A stretch of DNA of 8,363 nucleotides from Acidobacteriota bacterium (GTDB lineage: Bacteria; Acidobacteriota; Terriglobia; UBA7540), in NCBI GenBank assembly GCA_021780055.1, contig JAJXZM010000041.1, forward strand, positions 1-8,363. The letters run 5' to 3'. The notes below the pieces were generated by a model. That model was not told where the DNA came from. It saw nothing but the letters and a program-made list of their open reading frames with translations, and did not search any database. Within the stretch, counting starts at the first letter, position 1. The number at the start of each line of letters is the position of its first letter. Made by a program: the position numbers and the translations under genes. Of this stretch, positions 1-7,166 are shown in pieces.

Positions 1-1274
1 GCCCTCATATCCTGCTCTGTCAGCCCCTCGGCCATTTCGCCGGCGCCAGGATTGCAGAAGCATCCGGTGCGCAGCGAGATGCCTTCTTCGCCGGCCAGCT
101 CTTCCACGCGCCGGTAGTCCAGCAGATGCCCCTGCGGATCGTAAAGGTTGATGGTCAGCGTTCCGCCGCGCTCCTTTGTGGTCGAGGGCCCGTAGATGCG
201 AACCATCGCGCGTCCGTTGCTGTGCCGGAGCGCCAGCAACTGCTCCAGCAGCCATCCGGTCAGGCACCGGACCCGCTCGCCGATCTTTTCCATTCCGATC
301 GCCTGCAGGTGACGCAGGCCGATCTCGACGGCCGGGACTGAGAGGTAATTCAACGTGCCGTCTTCAAATCCGGCTTCGTTATGGGAGAGCACGTGGGCCT
401 GCCCCTGGACCGACGCAAAATCGACGGTGCCGCCCGCGAACCACGGGCGTTTGAGACGGGGACGCGCGGCGCGCCGGATGAGCAAGGCGCCCACGCCGGT
501 GGGATAGCCGAACATTTTGTAGAACGAGACGCACACAAAATCCGGCTTGACGGCCGCCAGGTCCAGCCGGTTGGTGGGAACAAAAGCGGCGGCGTCCAGC
601 AGCACCTGCCATCCCTTGCTCTGCGCGGTTGCCACCAGATCCAGCGGGTGCTTGACGCCGGAGAAATTGGATTGCGCCGGATAGGCAAACAGATTGTCGC
701 GGGCCGGGTCGGCCTGGGCGAGCAGCGTGTCGAGGCGCGCCCTTTCCAGCCGCAAACTCGGCGTCACCAGCGGCGCAAAGGCCAGCGTTGCGCCTTTCGC
801 GCGCGCAAACTCGCGAATGCCGTTCACGGAGTTGTGATTGTCGAAGGTGGCCAGGTACCGGGTGCCCGGCGCAAACGGAAACGATTCGCCGATCAGCTTC
901 AGCGCTCCCGATGCGTTCAGCGTGAAGACCACAATGTAGTCGCCCGCGGCGTTGAAATATTCCAGCACTGACCTTCGCGTGCGCTCAACGTGCCCGGTCA
1001 TCGCCGTCGAGGCCGGATTGGCCGAGTGCGGATTGCCGAAGACCCCGCTGCGCAACAGGTCGAGGTGCTGCTGAAGTTGCGACTCGGCGTAAAGCGAACC
1101 GCCTGTGTAGTCCAGATAAACCTGGCCATGCTCGTCCAGTCGGTGGTACTCGGTTGCGCGCAGTTCATCGAGAGCAGTGGTTTGCAGGAAGCCCGGATAA
1201 CGCGCCACAAAGTCGGCGTACGCCTCGTTCATGCCGTCCTGCCGTTGCTGCAAATTGTTTTCCGTGGATCCCAT
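1..1274 (-). CDS. Aminotransferase class V-fold PLP enzyme, molybdenum-cofactor-sulfurase-like (3' end beyond the window)
   Basis: This is a fold-type I PLP-dependent enzyme of the cysteine desulfurase-like class V family, closest by eye to the N-terminal domain of Moco sulfurases (MOCOS/ABA3). Those enzymes take sulfur from L-cysteine and place it on molybdenum cofactor. Visible landmarks, numbered from the ATG at 1272-1274, are an N-terminal 'YLDYTGGSLYAESQL' segment, the PLP-stacking histidine in 'DNHNSV' (H147), the cofactor-binding aspartate in 'LLDAAAFVP' (D227), the Schiff-base lysine in 'SFYKMFGYPTGVGALL' (K253), and 'RTGCFCNPGAG' with C405 and C407, matching the conserved cysteine motif of the family. 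The frame is open to base 1, so 424 codons are seen; whether a C-terminal MOSC domain follows is unknown. An in-frame stop lies at 1308-1310. The ATG at 1230-1232, preceded by AGGAC, is an alternative start. The terminator at 1592-1619 separates it from the upstream gene. Family assignment is firm; Moco as the substrate is inference. Confidence 0.9.
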   Translation of the reverse strand, partial: MGSTENNLQQRQDGMNEAYADFVARYPGFLQTTALDELRATEYHRLDEHGQVYLDYTGGSLYAESQLQQHLDLLRSGVFGNPHSANPASTAMTGHVERTRRSVLEYFNAAGDYIVVFTLNASGALKLIGESFPFAPGTRYLATFDNHNSVNGIREFARAKGATLAFAPLVTPSLRLERARLDTLLAQADPARDNLFAYPAQSNFSGVKHPLDLVATAQSKGWQVLLDAAAFVPTNRLDLAAVKPDFVCVSFYKMFGYPTGVGALLIRRAARPRLKRPWFAGGTVDFASVQGQAHVLSHNEAGFEDGTLNYLSVPAVEIGLRHLQAIGMEKIGERVRCLTGWLLEQLLALRHSNGRAMVRIYGPSTTKERGGTLTINLYDPQGHLLDYRRVEELAGEEGISLRTGCFCNPGAGEMAEGLTEQDMR

Positions 1275-1422
1275 TCGGCTGTCACCCGGTTTATTGGCCT
1301 GCCCGCATTATCAAGGAGCCGCACGCGGCTCACGCCCGCCGATCTGGCAGGGCTCGCGCTTCCAGGCTGTAGCATATCACCTGGCGGGCGAAGGCATCCA
1401 TTGACGGCCTGCCAGGAAAAAT

Positions 1423-1545
1423 CAAGCCCTCTACCTTGGGGAAAGGGTGGACGCACGCGCGGCCGGGTGAGGGGTCTTTTGAATTGAATGATTGTCTGAA
1501 TTGCGATTTGCTGATTTAAGAATTCGCCCCATTGAGCGATTGGAA
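1423..1545. repeat. Composite intergenic repeat, copy A (G-rich module plus degenerate octamer array)
   Basis: The first module begins CAAGCCCTCTACCTT and ends GGGTGAGGGG. It is followed by an imperfect period-8 array: GAATTGAA, TGATTGTC, TGAATTGC, GATTTGCT, GATTTAAG, AATTCGCC, CCATTGAG, CGATTGGA. The same two modules occur in the same order at 7246-7400, and an octamer array without the first module lies at 2968-3015. The copies are diverged, which suggests an old dispersed family rather than a recent duplication. Confidence 0.75.
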
Positions 1546-1566
1546 GGCTCGCTGATCTTTATAGAT

Positions 1567-1586
1567 GGGTGTGGCTTCGCCGCGCT
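1567..1586. repeat. REP-like short near-palindrome
   Basis: This stretch reads GGGTGTGGCTTCGCCGCGCT. It is a diverged relative of 7199-7219, where GGCGTGGCT and AGCCGCGCC form a 9-bp near-palindrome with one G-T wobble. Short GC-rich palindromes of this kind recur between genes in many acidobacterial genomes (recollection, not searched). Confidence 0.45.
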
Positions 1587-1591
1587 TAACC

Positions 1592-1619
1592 AAAAAAAAT
1601 GGCGCTCATGGAGCGCCAT
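1592..1619 (-). terminator. Intrinsic terminator downstream of the exported-protein gene
   Basis: A perfect 9-bp stem, ATGGCGCTC (1599-1607) with GAGCGCCAT (1611-1619), closes a 3-base loop. On the minus strand it is followed directly by an uninterrupted run of T (A8 at 1592-1599 on the plus strand). The plus-strand side has no T tract, so the direction is minus. It lies about 125 bases past the stop codon of the gene ending at 1744 and insulates the PLP-enzyme gene from it. Confidence 0.9.
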
Positions 1620-1663
1620 AAATCAGGACAAGCCCTGCATGATTCAAGTTTTCAGAGGGAAAA

Positions 1664-1719
1664 CCGGCGGCGAGGTCCGATTAAAACCACCGGACTCGAA
1701 AAACCGGACCGGCCGCCGG
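1664..1719. repeat. Nested GC-rich inverted repeat in the 3' untranslated region
   Basis: CCGGCGGC (1664-1671) pairs with GCCGCCGG (1712-1719). Inside lies a second pairing of CGAGGTCCG (1671-1679) with CGGACTCG (1691-1698), with one bulged base. On the minus strand the outer stem is followed by TTTTCCC, so it may be a weak first terminator or an mRNA 3'-end structure upstream of the strong terminator at 1592-1619. Confidence 0.45.
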
Positions 1720-1743
1720 GCAAAAAGGTTGACGGTTGATGAA

Positions 1744-2445
1744 TCAGCGTCGGAAATTGCCGTTAAAGTCTCTGCCTTTTAGCTGGCCGTTCATGCTGAG
1801 GTACTCCACTCTTTTATCGTCCGGGGTCAGCCGGAATGTTGCAGTCCCGCTGGCGGCGCCGAAGTTTGAATTGTTGAGGTCCATCGTAAAATCGCGGTTA
1901 CCGTTCTGCTGCACAATAGGGCCATAGAAGCTGATCTTGTAATCGTCTCCGTCGCTGAGAGTCACGATTGCCTGTGGGCCTCTTGTGTCAACCCAGGTGT
2001 GCCGGATGTGGAACGATTTATTGGGGCCGTGGTAGTCTCCGCGTCCGGAACTGTCCACCCTGACGCGCGGAGCGTTCACAATGTTTTGGCGGTATCCACT
2101 GTACCCCATGTTCTGCGCGTACTGCTGGCCGCTGGTGTTGCCGTAGCCGGATCCATTCGCGACGGGCCCGGAGTATTCGCCGGATTGGGACTGTACCAGT
2201 TCACCGGTTGCCGTGTTGAACTCGCAGTAGCCAAAGCTGTCGTTGGCGCGGCGTGACCGCCAGTTGACAATGCGACTGCCATTCGGACTGAAAGCTCCGA
2301 GTTGCGCGTTGATATCCAGCGTTGACAGGCTCAACTGATTTGCGACGGTTTCCTTGCACTCCTGGACATAACCATACTGGGCCATTGCCAGGCCCGGCAG
2401 CAGAATCGCTGAACTTAACATCAATGCAAATGAAATCGACTTCAT
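1744..2445 (-). CDS. Exported protein of unknown function with signal peptide (233 aa)
   Basis: I do not recognise a named family. The start at 2443-2445 was chosen because GGAGGG stands 6 bases upstream and the protein then opens with a classical signal peptide: K2, a hydrophobic core around residues 4-19, and an AMA-Q cleavage site after residue 22. A longer in-frame version starting at 2547 would place 34 unlikely residues ahead of it. The mature protein has an N-terminal segment with its only two cysteines (C30, C74), well placed for a disulfide after export. A Gly/Tyr/Ser/Gln/Asn-rich linker spans about residues 85-120. The C-terminal part (about 125-233) is rich in predicted beta strands and includes 'DGDDYKISFYGP'. 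It is followed by its own terminator (1592-1619) and preceded by another (2499-2542), so it is probably monocistronic. A periplasmic or surface location is inferred from the signal peptide. Confidence 0.82.
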   Translation of the reverse strand: MKSISFALMLSSAILLPGLAMAQYGYVQECKETVANQLSLSTLDINAQLGAFSPNGSRIVNWRSRRANDSFGYCEFNTATGELVQSQSGEYSGPVANGSGYGNTSGQQYAQNMGYSGYRQNIVNAPRVRVDSSGRGDYHGPNKSFHIRHTWVDTRGPQAIVTLSDGDDYKISFYGPIVQQNGNRDFTMDLNNSNFGAASGTATFRLTPDDKRVEYLSMNGQLKGRDFNGNFRR

Positions 2446-2498
2446 TGGGCGCCCTCCATTGGCGTAAAATCCCCTCCCCACGGAATAATTAAAAAATA

Positions 2499-2542
2499 CG
2501 GGAGGCCACGATCGATAAATGTCTGACCGTGGCCTTTTCCCG
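2499..2542 (-). terminator. Bulged intrinsic terminator after the CxxH/CxxC small protein
   Basis: GGCCACG (2504-2510) pairs with CGTGGCC (2528-2534). After a 3-base bulge (2535-2537), CGGGA (2499-2503) pairs with TCCCG (2538-2542), giving 12 bp in all around a 17-base loop. On the minus strand the base of the stem runs directly into TATTTTTTAATT (2487-2498 on the plus strand). This suits a terminator for the gene ending at 2588. The gene starting at 2445 therefore needs a promoter within about 50 bases or relies on read-through. Confidence 0.75.
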
Positions 2543-2587
2543 TTCAAAATCCCAGCGGCAGCAGATCGCTGCCCGGCGGCTTCCTGC

Positions 2588-2830
2588 TTACCTCATCTCT
2601 GCCAGTGGCGCGGTTGCCTGGTCAACGGGCTCCACTGGAATCGGCTCATCCAGCATCAATAAATCATCCATTCGCCTCTCATGGCGACGGACTTCCTCAA
2701 TCACACACCGCGGGCAGCCAAAATACCGGCGAATCCTCGCGCCGTGGCGCGGGCAATGCTGCTCGAATGGTGTTGTTTCCACCTGATTCTGATCGTTCTC
2801 GATCGTCTCGTTTGTCTCTGTCCTCTCCAT
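2588..2830 (-). CDS. Small putative zinc-binding protein with CxxH...CxxC site (80 aa)
   Basis: The start ATG at 2828-2830 is preceded by a strong purine run (GAGGGGGG, 5 bases away). The longer in-frame version starting at 2908 has no comparable site. The protein opens with an acidic, Glu/Thr/Asn-rich stretch (residues 1-24). A compact four-ligand motif follows, C26-P-R-H29 then C39-P-R-C42, in the pattern expected of a treble-clef or zinc-ribbon knuckle. A charged helix-like segment ('EEVRRHERRMDDLL') and a Pro/Glu-rich tail come next. No membrane segment or signal peptide is present, so it is probably cytoplasmic. I do not recognise a family; metal binding is inferred from ligand spacing. 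The hairpin at 2499-2542 would end its transcript, and the neighbouring genes have their own signals. Confidence 0.68.
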   Translation of the reverse strand: MERTETNETIENDQNQVETTPFEQHCPRHGARIRRYFGCPRCVIEEVRRHERRMDDLLMLDEPIPVEPVDQATAPLAEMR

Positions 2831-2848
2831 CGTTGCCCCCCTCAGAGC

Positions 2849-2878
2849 TAAATTCAGCATTGAGCCTAATGTGGTCAA
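2849..2878 (-). promoter_or_regulatory. Possible sigma-70-type promoter for the CxxH/CxxC gene
   Basis: On the minus strand TTGACC (2873-2878) and AATTTA (2849-2854) are separated by 18 bases. The implied leader is only about 10-15 bases, just enough for the purine-rich ribosome binding site. The -10 match is weak, so this is only a candidate. Confidence 0.28.
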
Positions 2879-2967
2879 GCCATTTCGGCAATGGATCGTT
2901 GGTACCATCTGACTAATACCCAGGTGCTATAAAGCCGCCGCGAGCCTTGGGCAGCCATAAGTATTTT

Positions 2968-3015
2968 TGATTGAGTGATTTAAAGAATTGGGCGATTGGG
3001 TGATTGAGTGATCGG
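2968..3015. repeat. Degenerate period-8 tandem array (TGATTGAG-like)
   Basis: Six consecutive octamers can be read: TGATTGAG, TGATTTAA, AGAATTGG, GCGATTGG, GTGATTGA, GTGATCGG. It shares its consensus and period with the arrays inside the composite repeats at 1423-1545 and 7246-7400, but here it stands without the G-rich CCCTCTACCTT module. Confidence 0.65.
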
Positions 3016-3023
3016 GGGGCGTC

Positions 3024-3059
3024 CATGGCCATCCGGTTCCATAAAACCAGATGGCCATG
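3024..3059. repeat. Strong stem-loop downstream of the TonB-dependent receptor
   Basis: CATGGCCATC (3024-3033) pairs perfectly with GATGGCCATG (3050-3059). After one mismatch, GGTT (3035-3038) pairs with AACC (3045-3048), leaving a small loop. It lies 37 bases past the receptor stop codon. No T tract follows on either strand, so it is not a classical intrinsic terminator. It may stabilise the 3' end of the receptor mRNA or assist a factor-dependent stop. Confidence 0.7.
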
Positions 3060-3095
3060 TAGCACGCCGCTATTGGCCCTTGAGGCAGGCCATTA

Positions 3096-6000
3096 TCAGA
3101 ACAGGAGCTTCAGCGCAAACTGCATAATGCGCGGGTCTCCCGAAGTGTAGGTGATTTGACCGAAGGTGCCCGGCCCTCCTGCCACAGTAGAGTCGCTCCA
3201 AAACATGTCAGGCTGGCCGAAGTTGACGTTGTTGAACGCGTTGAAAGCCTCGGCGCGGAACTGCAACGTGTAACGCTCGCCGATCTTCGTGTCCTTGAGC
3301 AGAGCGATATCGGTATCGAATAGTCCTGGTCCCACCAGGATATTCTTTCCGGTATTGCCATAAGTTCCAAGGGCGTTCTGCGTGAAGGCTGCCGGGTTAA
3401 AGTACTCCTGAATAAGGGCTGCATGCGAGCGGTTGGCACTCAGCCTGGCCTGAGCAAGCGTGGCGCCGGGCGCGAAGTCCGCTCGGTCCACATAATCTCC
3501 GGACATGGAATTGTCCATTCCGCTCATGATGCTGAACGGATATCCGCTCCTCCAGGTCATGAGGGGCGCCACAGCCCAGCCGTTCAGGAGCTTGTCAGTT
3601 GCGCCGTGCAGGTTGAAATGAGGAACCTGCCAGGTGCCTGAAAGCTTGAAAGACTGGGGAACGTTCGTGGTGCCCGGACCGTAGTTGGCGTTGCGGTTGA
3701 ACGGATTGGTCTGATAGTAGGCTTCACTGTTGACAGACTCGGAGAAGTCGTTCAGCGCCTTCGACCATGTGTAGTCGGCGAGGAACGAAAGCCCGTGGCT
3801 CATCCTTTTTTCCAACGAGAGCTGAAGCGAATTGTAGTTGGAATTGTAACCGGAATCCATCATCCCGATGGGGCCGAAGTTCGGGTAGGCACGGGCGCCG
3901 CCCAGGGAATAGAGCCCGGGGTTGATGTCGGGCATAGCCTGCTGGTCGGAAGTTGGGAAAAGATGCGTGCCCTTGTTCCCAAAATAAGCCGCCTTGATCA
4001 TCATGCTTCTTCCAAGCTGGCGTTCCAGAGTCATATTCCAGATGGTAATTTCGGGCTCCTTAAAACCCAGAGGGAAGAAGTAAGCCAAAGTGGCCGGCAG
4101 TGGAAACGTGAAGTTGGAAGAAGGCAGATTGGGACCGAAGTCCTGAGGAAACGGATTCGCGATTCCCGCGCTGCCGTAAGGATTGTCAAAGCTTGCATAG
4201 GGCTGGGAGCCGATGGGCAGAGTGATGATGGGAGCGAAAGGCGGCACCCCGGCGGCATCCTGGTAGGCAAGGGTCTCGGGCGGCTGGAAATAATATCCCG
4301 CGCCACCGCGAAGGCTGGTTTTGCCGTCGTTCGTGAGGCGATAGGCAAATCCGATGCGCGGCGCGAAACTGTCGAGCGTGCTGTTATACGTCCCTCTCGG
4401 ACAGCCCGGATCGCCCGCAAGCAGCAGCCCCAGGGGGGCGTTGGGATAGAGAGTGGATTGCTTGCCCGGCTGGAAGCACGGCAGGCGGTTGTGGCTATCC
4501 TTATAGGGCAGCAAAGGCTGCCACCTGAGGCCGCCGCTGAGCATCAGGCGATGCGTGACCCGCCATTGGTCCTGGGCGAAAGCGGCCCAATTGTATCCCG
4601 TAATATTCGCGTAAATGCCTCCACCCTGGTTGAATATGCTGGTGTCGCCGAGCATGAAATCTGCCAGGTTGTTTCCGGTGAAAGTGCCGCCGAACTCGAA
4701 GCTGCCACCCTGCAAGTACTGATTGGAGATGGGAGCGACAACCCGCAGCAGCTCGCCTCCGAAAGTGAGTTGATGTTTGCCCTTGATCCACGTCGCTACT
4801 TCCCGCACCGTCTGGTCGCCGCGATTGTACGCGCCCACGTTAGGCCCGATGACGTTAAAGTAACCGTCAACAAGGATGGTGAGTTGCGGAGAGGGCGAGG
4901 GCGCAATGTTCGACCCCAACGCGTTGGCGGAAAACGGAACGCCGGGGATGTAGCCTCCATCCTGTTTGTTCCATCCGAACCAGGTGTTGAAAAGCAGGTT
5001 GGGCGAGGCCGTATAGGTATCATTCACGGAAACGGTTTGCACCCGAACCTGGTTGGCATTCGACTGGATGGCCAAGAGGTCGTTGTTGGTCATTGGAGTG
5101 GCCGGCTCGGTGAATTTTGTGTAGAAATAGTGGCCGCTGATATGGTGATTGCCGCGATCGTAATCGATCTTGGCCAGAAACTGGTTCTCGTTGGTATTCG
5201 ACGCCGCTCCCAGGTAGTTAAGCTCTCCGCCCGGTCCGTTGGGCAGGGGAATATATTTCAGCAAATTCTGCGCGGCCGGCGAAAGTGTGAGGCCGGCTGC
5301 GGTCAGATTATTGAATGGGATGGGGTTGCCCGTGTTGGGGTCGCTAAGTTGAGTGCCGTTCGGATCCGTGCACATGCCCGACGAGTCGTAGGTGGAGCAG
5401 AAGTCTCCAAAATTGCCCGTCCGCTCGCTGGCCGTGGGCACAAACACAATGTTTCCGTTAGGCGCCGTCCGCGTGCGCGTCCCCTGATAGCTGCCGAAGA
5501 AAAACAGTTTGTCTTTCTTGATGGGCCCTCCCAGAGTTCCGCCGAATTGGTTCTGCTTCAGCGTGTCCCGCGTGGGAGCAAAGAAGTTGCGCGCATCAAA
5601 CTTGTAGTTTCGGACAAAATCAAAAGCGTCTCCGTGGAACTGGTTCGTTCCGGATTTGGTGACGATGTTGACGACGCCGCTGATGGCGTTGCCGTACTCC
5701 GCGCTCATGTTCCCGGTCTGCACGTTGAATTCCTTGATCGCGTCGGGATCGGGGAAGGGCAGGTTCGTGTTCATGTAGGTGTCGTTGTTATCGGCGCCGT
5801 CCATCTGGTAGTTGACTCCGTTGGGGCCGCCGCCATTAACGTTGGCGTATTGCTCGCCGGGGTAGGAACCGCCCTCGCACCCTGCGCCGCAGTATTGATC
5901 TGTAACGTTGTTAGCCCCGGGCATCAAAAAGACCAGGCTTTGCGCCTCCCGCCCGTTCAACGGCAAATTCACAATGCTCTGCTGGTTTACCAGCTGGCCG

Positions 6001-6425
6001 GTGGTAGCCGAGCTCGTGGTCACAAGAGGAGCGTTGCCGGACACGTTGACACGCTCGGTGGTTGTTCCAATCTTCAGCGACACATCCTGGGTGGCCGCCT
6101 GGTTCACCGTCAGCACAAGGCCGCTTTGGACATACGTCTGGAACCCGGTCTTTGCCACCGAGAGGCTGTAATTCCCCACCGGCAAGGCCGGAAAAAGATA
6201 ATGCCCGTCCGTTGCAGTGTCTAAAGTACGGGAAATGCCTGTTTCGGTGTTCTGCACCGTCACGACGGCCCCGGGAACCGCTGCTCCGGTAGGGTCAAGG
6301 ATCCGTCCGCTCAGGCTCGCCGTGGTGTACTGGGCATAGAGCGGGACACCGGTCACGAGCCCCATCGCCAGTGCCACCGCGCAGGTGATGATCAATAGCC
6401 CCGTCTTTCTTATGATTCCTGTCAT
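3096..6425 (-). CDS. Oar-like TonB-dependent outer-membrane receptor (1109 aa)
   Basis: The start at 6423-6425 is set by AAGGAG 7 bases upstream; a slightly longer frame from 6461 has no such site and spoils the signal peptide. Domains in order: signal peptide with predicted cleavage after A31; carboxypeptidase-regulatory-like beta-sandwich (about 34-122, 'SGRILDPTGAAVPGA', 'GHYLFPALPVGNYSLSV'); plug (about 130-260, 'NLPLNGREAQSL', 'YQMDGADNNDTYMN', 'SGVVNIVTKSGTNQFHG'); then a beta-barrel to the terminal phenylalanine ('ALKLLF'), the usual signal for barrel assembly. These receptors sit in the outer membrane and import bulky ligands using TonB-ExbBD energy. In Acidobacteriota most are taken to bind glycans or peptides, but the ligand cannot be read here. 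The mature part has exactly six cysteines in three close pairs: C179/C183, C343/C352 and C650/C675. No SusD-like partner or TonB machinery lies nearby. Length fits full-size Oar-type receptors, and no frameshift is seen. Confidence 0.95.
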   Translation of the reverse strand: MTGIIRKTGLLIITCAVALAMGLVTGVPLYAQYTTASLSGRILDPTGAAVPGAVVTVQNTETGISRTLDTATDGHYLFPALPVGNYSLSVAKTGFQTYVQSGLVLTVNQAATQDVSLKIGTTTERVNVSGNAPLVTTSSATTGQLVNQQSIVNLPLNGREAQSLVFLMPGANNVTDQYCGAGCEGGSYPGEQYANVNGGGPNGVNYQMDGADNNDTYMNTNLPFPDPDAIKEFNVQTGNMSAEYGNAISGVVNIVTKSGTNQFHGDAFDFVRNYKFDARNFFAPTRDTLKQNQFGGTLGGPIKKDKLFFFGSYQGTRTRTAPNGNIVFVPTASERTGNFGDFCSTYDSSGMCTDPNGTQLSDPNTGNPIPFNNLTAAGLTLSPAAQNLLKYIPLPNGPGGELNYLGAASNTNENQFLAKIDYDRGNHHISGHYFYTKFTEPATPMTNNDLLAIQSNANQVRVQTVSVNDTYTASPNLLFNTWFGWNKQDGGYIPGVPFSANALGSNIAPSPSPQLTILVDGYFNVIGPNVGAYNRGDQTVREVATWIKGKHQLTFGGELLRVVAPISNQYLQGGSFEFGGTFTGNNLADFMLGDTSIFNQGGGIYANITGYNWAAFAQDQWRVTHRLMLSGGLRWQPLLPYKDSHNRLPCFQPGKQSTLYPNAPLGLLLAGDPGCPRGTYNSTLDSFAPRIGFAYRLTNDGKTSLRGGAGYYFQPPETLAYQDAAGVPPFAPIITLPIGSQPYASFDNPYGSAGIANPFPQDFGPNLPSSNFTFPLPATLAYFFPLGFKEPEITIWNMTLERQLGRSMMIKAAYFGNKGTHLFPTSDQQAMPDINPGLYSLGGARAYPNFGPIGMMDSGYNSNYNSLQLSLEKRMSHGLSFLADYTWSKALNDFSESVNSEAYYQTNPFNRNANYGPGTTNVPQSFKLSGTWQVPHFNLHGATDKLLNGWAVAPLMTWRSGYPFSIMSGMDNSMSGDYVDRADFAPGATLAQARLSANRSHAALIQEYFNPAAFTQNALGTYGNTGKNILVGPGLFDTDIALLKDTKIGERYTLQFRAEAFNAFNNVNFGQPDMFWSDSTVAGGPGTFGQITYTSGDPRIMQFALKLLF

Positions 6426-7106
6426 GTTCTTTCTCCTTATTAGCACACAGCTTTCAATCAATGGCAGCTACGGCACGGATTTTACAAAGGGCGCCTCTTG
6501 GCCGCTAATCCGCGGCATGGCATGTGTGCCGCTGCTCATATTTGTTTTTTCATTCTTACTGGAGGCGTTCTTTCAATGGATAAAGAACTCCTCGACGTTC
6601 TGGATGGCCAATTCAACCGTCGCTGATATGACGGTCTACGGATTATTGATGCCGCGTTGAGTCAGGTCTTAATCAGGCCATATCCCTGCTACCACAATTG
6701 ACAGAACTCCGCGCGACTTCGCGCTGCCGCGCGGCGGCGTCAACAGGGTATGACGATTAACGGATACGCTCAGACCTTCAGTTCTGGCGTCTCCTCCATT
6801 AGGTTGATTGAGCGGGGTTTCCTGGAAAGGCTTATTGGTATATTGGATTCTAAAACAGCTGATTTCGCCGCTGCTTAATGACGTTCATATAAACGACAGG
6901 GCGGCCTCTTCCTCAGATACCCCCTCTGTTCCACGGGCCGGTTCACCTTCCTTCCCGACCCAAAGACTCCCGACGCAAGTCTTTTTGATGCACATCTTCG
7001 CGCCTGCGTTGCATAAAAAGTTGGTAATGCACAGCATGTGACCTTTGGCACTCCGCGCCTTTTCGCGCGGTCCCAATCAAAGACCCGCCGCGCCCCACAA
7101 ATAGCG
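6426..7106. other. Long non-coding upstream region of the receptor gene
   Basis: I find no supportable gene. Short frames on both strands start at non-ATG codons or overlap the receptor and lack ribosome binding sites. A TTGACA hexamer at 6698-6703 (plus) has no -10 partner at the right distance. GC-rich hairpins occur at 6711-6724 (GCGCG/CGCGC), 6726-6735 (GCCGCGCGGC, self-complementary) and 7053-7070 (CCGCGC/GCGCGG). On the minus strand, TTGAAA (6571-6576 as TTTCAA) followed at about 17 bases by ATGAAA is a weak candidate promoter for the receptor. No Fur-box-like or other operator was recognised. Confidence 0.5.
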
Positions 7107-7111
7107 ATGCC

Positions 7112-7157
7112 CCCTGCCTTGGGCAGAGCGTACCGGAGGGACGACGGCGGGTAAGAG
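7112..7157. repeat. Partial copy of the G-rich repeat module
   Basis: This segment, from CCCTGCCTTGGGCAGAG to the GGCGGGTAAGAGG end, is a diverged version of the G-rich part of the repeat beginning at 7246. In particular ACCGGAGGGACGACGGCGGG (7131-7150) aligns with GCCGGAGGGACGGCGGCGGG (7325-7344), 18 of 20 bases identical. Confidence 0.6.
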
Positions 7158-7166
7158 GTTTCGTAA

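Larger units (their letters stand above)
1275..1743. other. Non-coding interval between the PLP enzyme and the exported-protein gene
   Basis: No convincing gene is seen here; frames crossing it lack a ribosome binding site and any recognisable motif. It holds a short perfect inverted repeat (GAGCCGC/GCGGCTC, 1316-1331) in the leader of the PLP-enzyme gene, a composite repeat with an octamer array (1423-1545), a REP-like near-palindrome (1567-1586), a minus-strand terminator (1592-1619) and a GC-rich inverted repeat (1664-1719). A TATGCT hexamer reads on the minus strand around 1370, but no matching -35 box was found, so no promoter is called for the PLP-enzyme gene. Confidence 0.6.

Noticed and set aside
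381..1487. Plus-strand open frames of 196 and 165 codons
   Set aside because: They run antisense to the PLP-enzyme gene, whose catalytic motifs are unmistakable, or into the repeat downstream of it; neither has a start signal or family resemblance.
3795..6224. 809-codon open frame on the plus strand, antisense to the receptor
   Set aside because: It lies entirely inside the receptor gene. Its translation has no domain pattern, a composition typical of reverse-strand reading of GC-rich codons, and no ribosome binding site. The receptor on the other strand has full domain support.
6385..6660. 91-codon hydrophobic plus-strand frame overlapping the receptor start
   Set aside because: Its hydrophobic first part is the reverse reading of the receptor's signal-peptide region; no ribosome binding site.
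6698..6726. TTGACA hexamer as a plus-strand promoter
   Set aside because: At the expected -10 distance the sequence is GC-rich and hairpin-forming, and no plus-strand gene follows for about 1 kb.
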